Source: an uncultured Oscillospiraceae bacterium
GTDB taxonomy: Bacteria; Bacillota; Clostridia; Oscillospirales; Oscillospiraceae
Length of the DNA: 13,726 bases
Reading direction: 5' to 3'
Assembly: GCA_944385305.1 (NCBI GenBank)
Contig: CALWWS010000222.1
Coordinates: 1 to 13,726 of the forward strand
Shown: positions 13,557 through 13,726 of the stretch, piece after piece
Position numbering within the stretch: position 1 is the stretch's first letter
Layout: each line of letters starts with the position of its first letter
Translations under genes and position numbers: made by a program
Notes under the pieces: model-generated
Databases searched by the model: none
Told to the model about the DNA's origin: nothing
Seen by the model: the letters and a program-made list of their open reading frames with translations, nothing else

Positions 13557-13726
13557 ATGATGCGATTAAAAATGCGCCGCGAGACAAAGAGCGGCTACCT
13601 CTTTGTTTTGCCGCTGGTCATTATCCTGGCCATTTTTCTGGCCTACCCGATCATCAAGGCGGCAGTAATGAGCGTGCAGTACTGGGATATGATGAAGCCG
13701 TCCGACCAGGGCAATTACTTCGTAGG
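13557..13726 (+). CDS. Sugar ABC transporter permease, N-terminal fragment (runs off window)
   Basis: 56 codons are visible. After a short basic N-terminus (MMRLKMRRETKSG) comes a long hydrophobic first membrane segment, YLFVLPLVIILAIFLAYPII (14-33), then SVQYWDMMKPSDQGNYFVG, which fits the opening of MalF/UgpA-type CUT1 permeases, where the first periplasmic loop leads to the region called F.GL.NY. Position after a family 1 binding protein supports this. Start is ATG 13557 or the adjacent ATG 13560, behind a run of seven G bases (13545-13551); an in-frame GTG at 13551 is also possible. Confidence 0.82.
   Translation, partial: MMRLKMRRETKSGYLFVLPLVIILAIFLAYPIIKAAVMSVQYWDMMKPSDQGNYFV

Overview
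This window looks like chromosomal DNA from a fairly GC-rich, Gram-positive anaerobic Clostridia. The gut Oscillospiraceae (Flavonifractor / Oscillibacter / Lawsonibacter type) are the best guess. The evidence is strong AGGAGG-type ribosome sites, sigma-A-like promoters, lipoprotein signal peptides on the transport receptors, a PocR-AraC regulator, a nucleoside kinase of the TGS/ThrRS-like type, and many amino-acid and sugar transporters. The genus is an inference from protein style, not a database result. No tRNA, rRNA, CRISPR array or insertion sequence was seen.

Left part (1-4605, minus strand): a two-gene amino-acid uptake operon. The promoter-proximal gene (4317-2701) is a DAACS/SDF-type symporter. 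It carries an extra N-terminal domain like a degenerate RsbW/GHKL ATPase, and most of the family's Na+ and acidic-substrate residues are replaced. Five bases later begins a very large ORF (2695 to beyond position 1) that fuses a lipoprotein signal, two amino-acid-binding units, an ABC permease domain and an ABC ATPase domain in one chain. Its binding region runs lobe 2 - lobe 1 - lobe 2 - lobe 1, a permuted tandem layout.

Middle (4606-6478, minus strand): a nucleoside (uridine) kinase-family gene, with an extended -10 promoter and an AGGAGG site upstream and a clean intrinsic terminator downstream.

Right part (6479-13726): a divergently organised amino-sugar utilisation locus. Leftward run a PocR-AraC regulator and nagA, which overlap by 17 bases and end at a terminator. 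Rightward run a ROK sugar kinase, a SIS-domain sugar-phosphate isomerase/deaminase, a GatZ/KbaZ-family tagatose-bisphosphate aldolase subunit, a CUT1 sugar-binding lipoprotein and the start of its permease. The two transcripts start from well-formed back-to-back promoters in a 196-base intergenic region.

A coherent reading is uptake of an N-acetylhexosamine (N-acetylgalactosamine best fits GatZ plus the SIS enzyme), phosphorylation by ROK, deacetylation by NagA, deamination/isomerisation by the SIS enzyme to tagatose-6-phosphate, and aldol cleavage. The tagatose-6-phosphate kinase and the catalytic aldolase partner GatY/KbaY are not in the window. The least ordinary items are the all-in-one permuted ABC importer and the divergent symporter transcribed with it.
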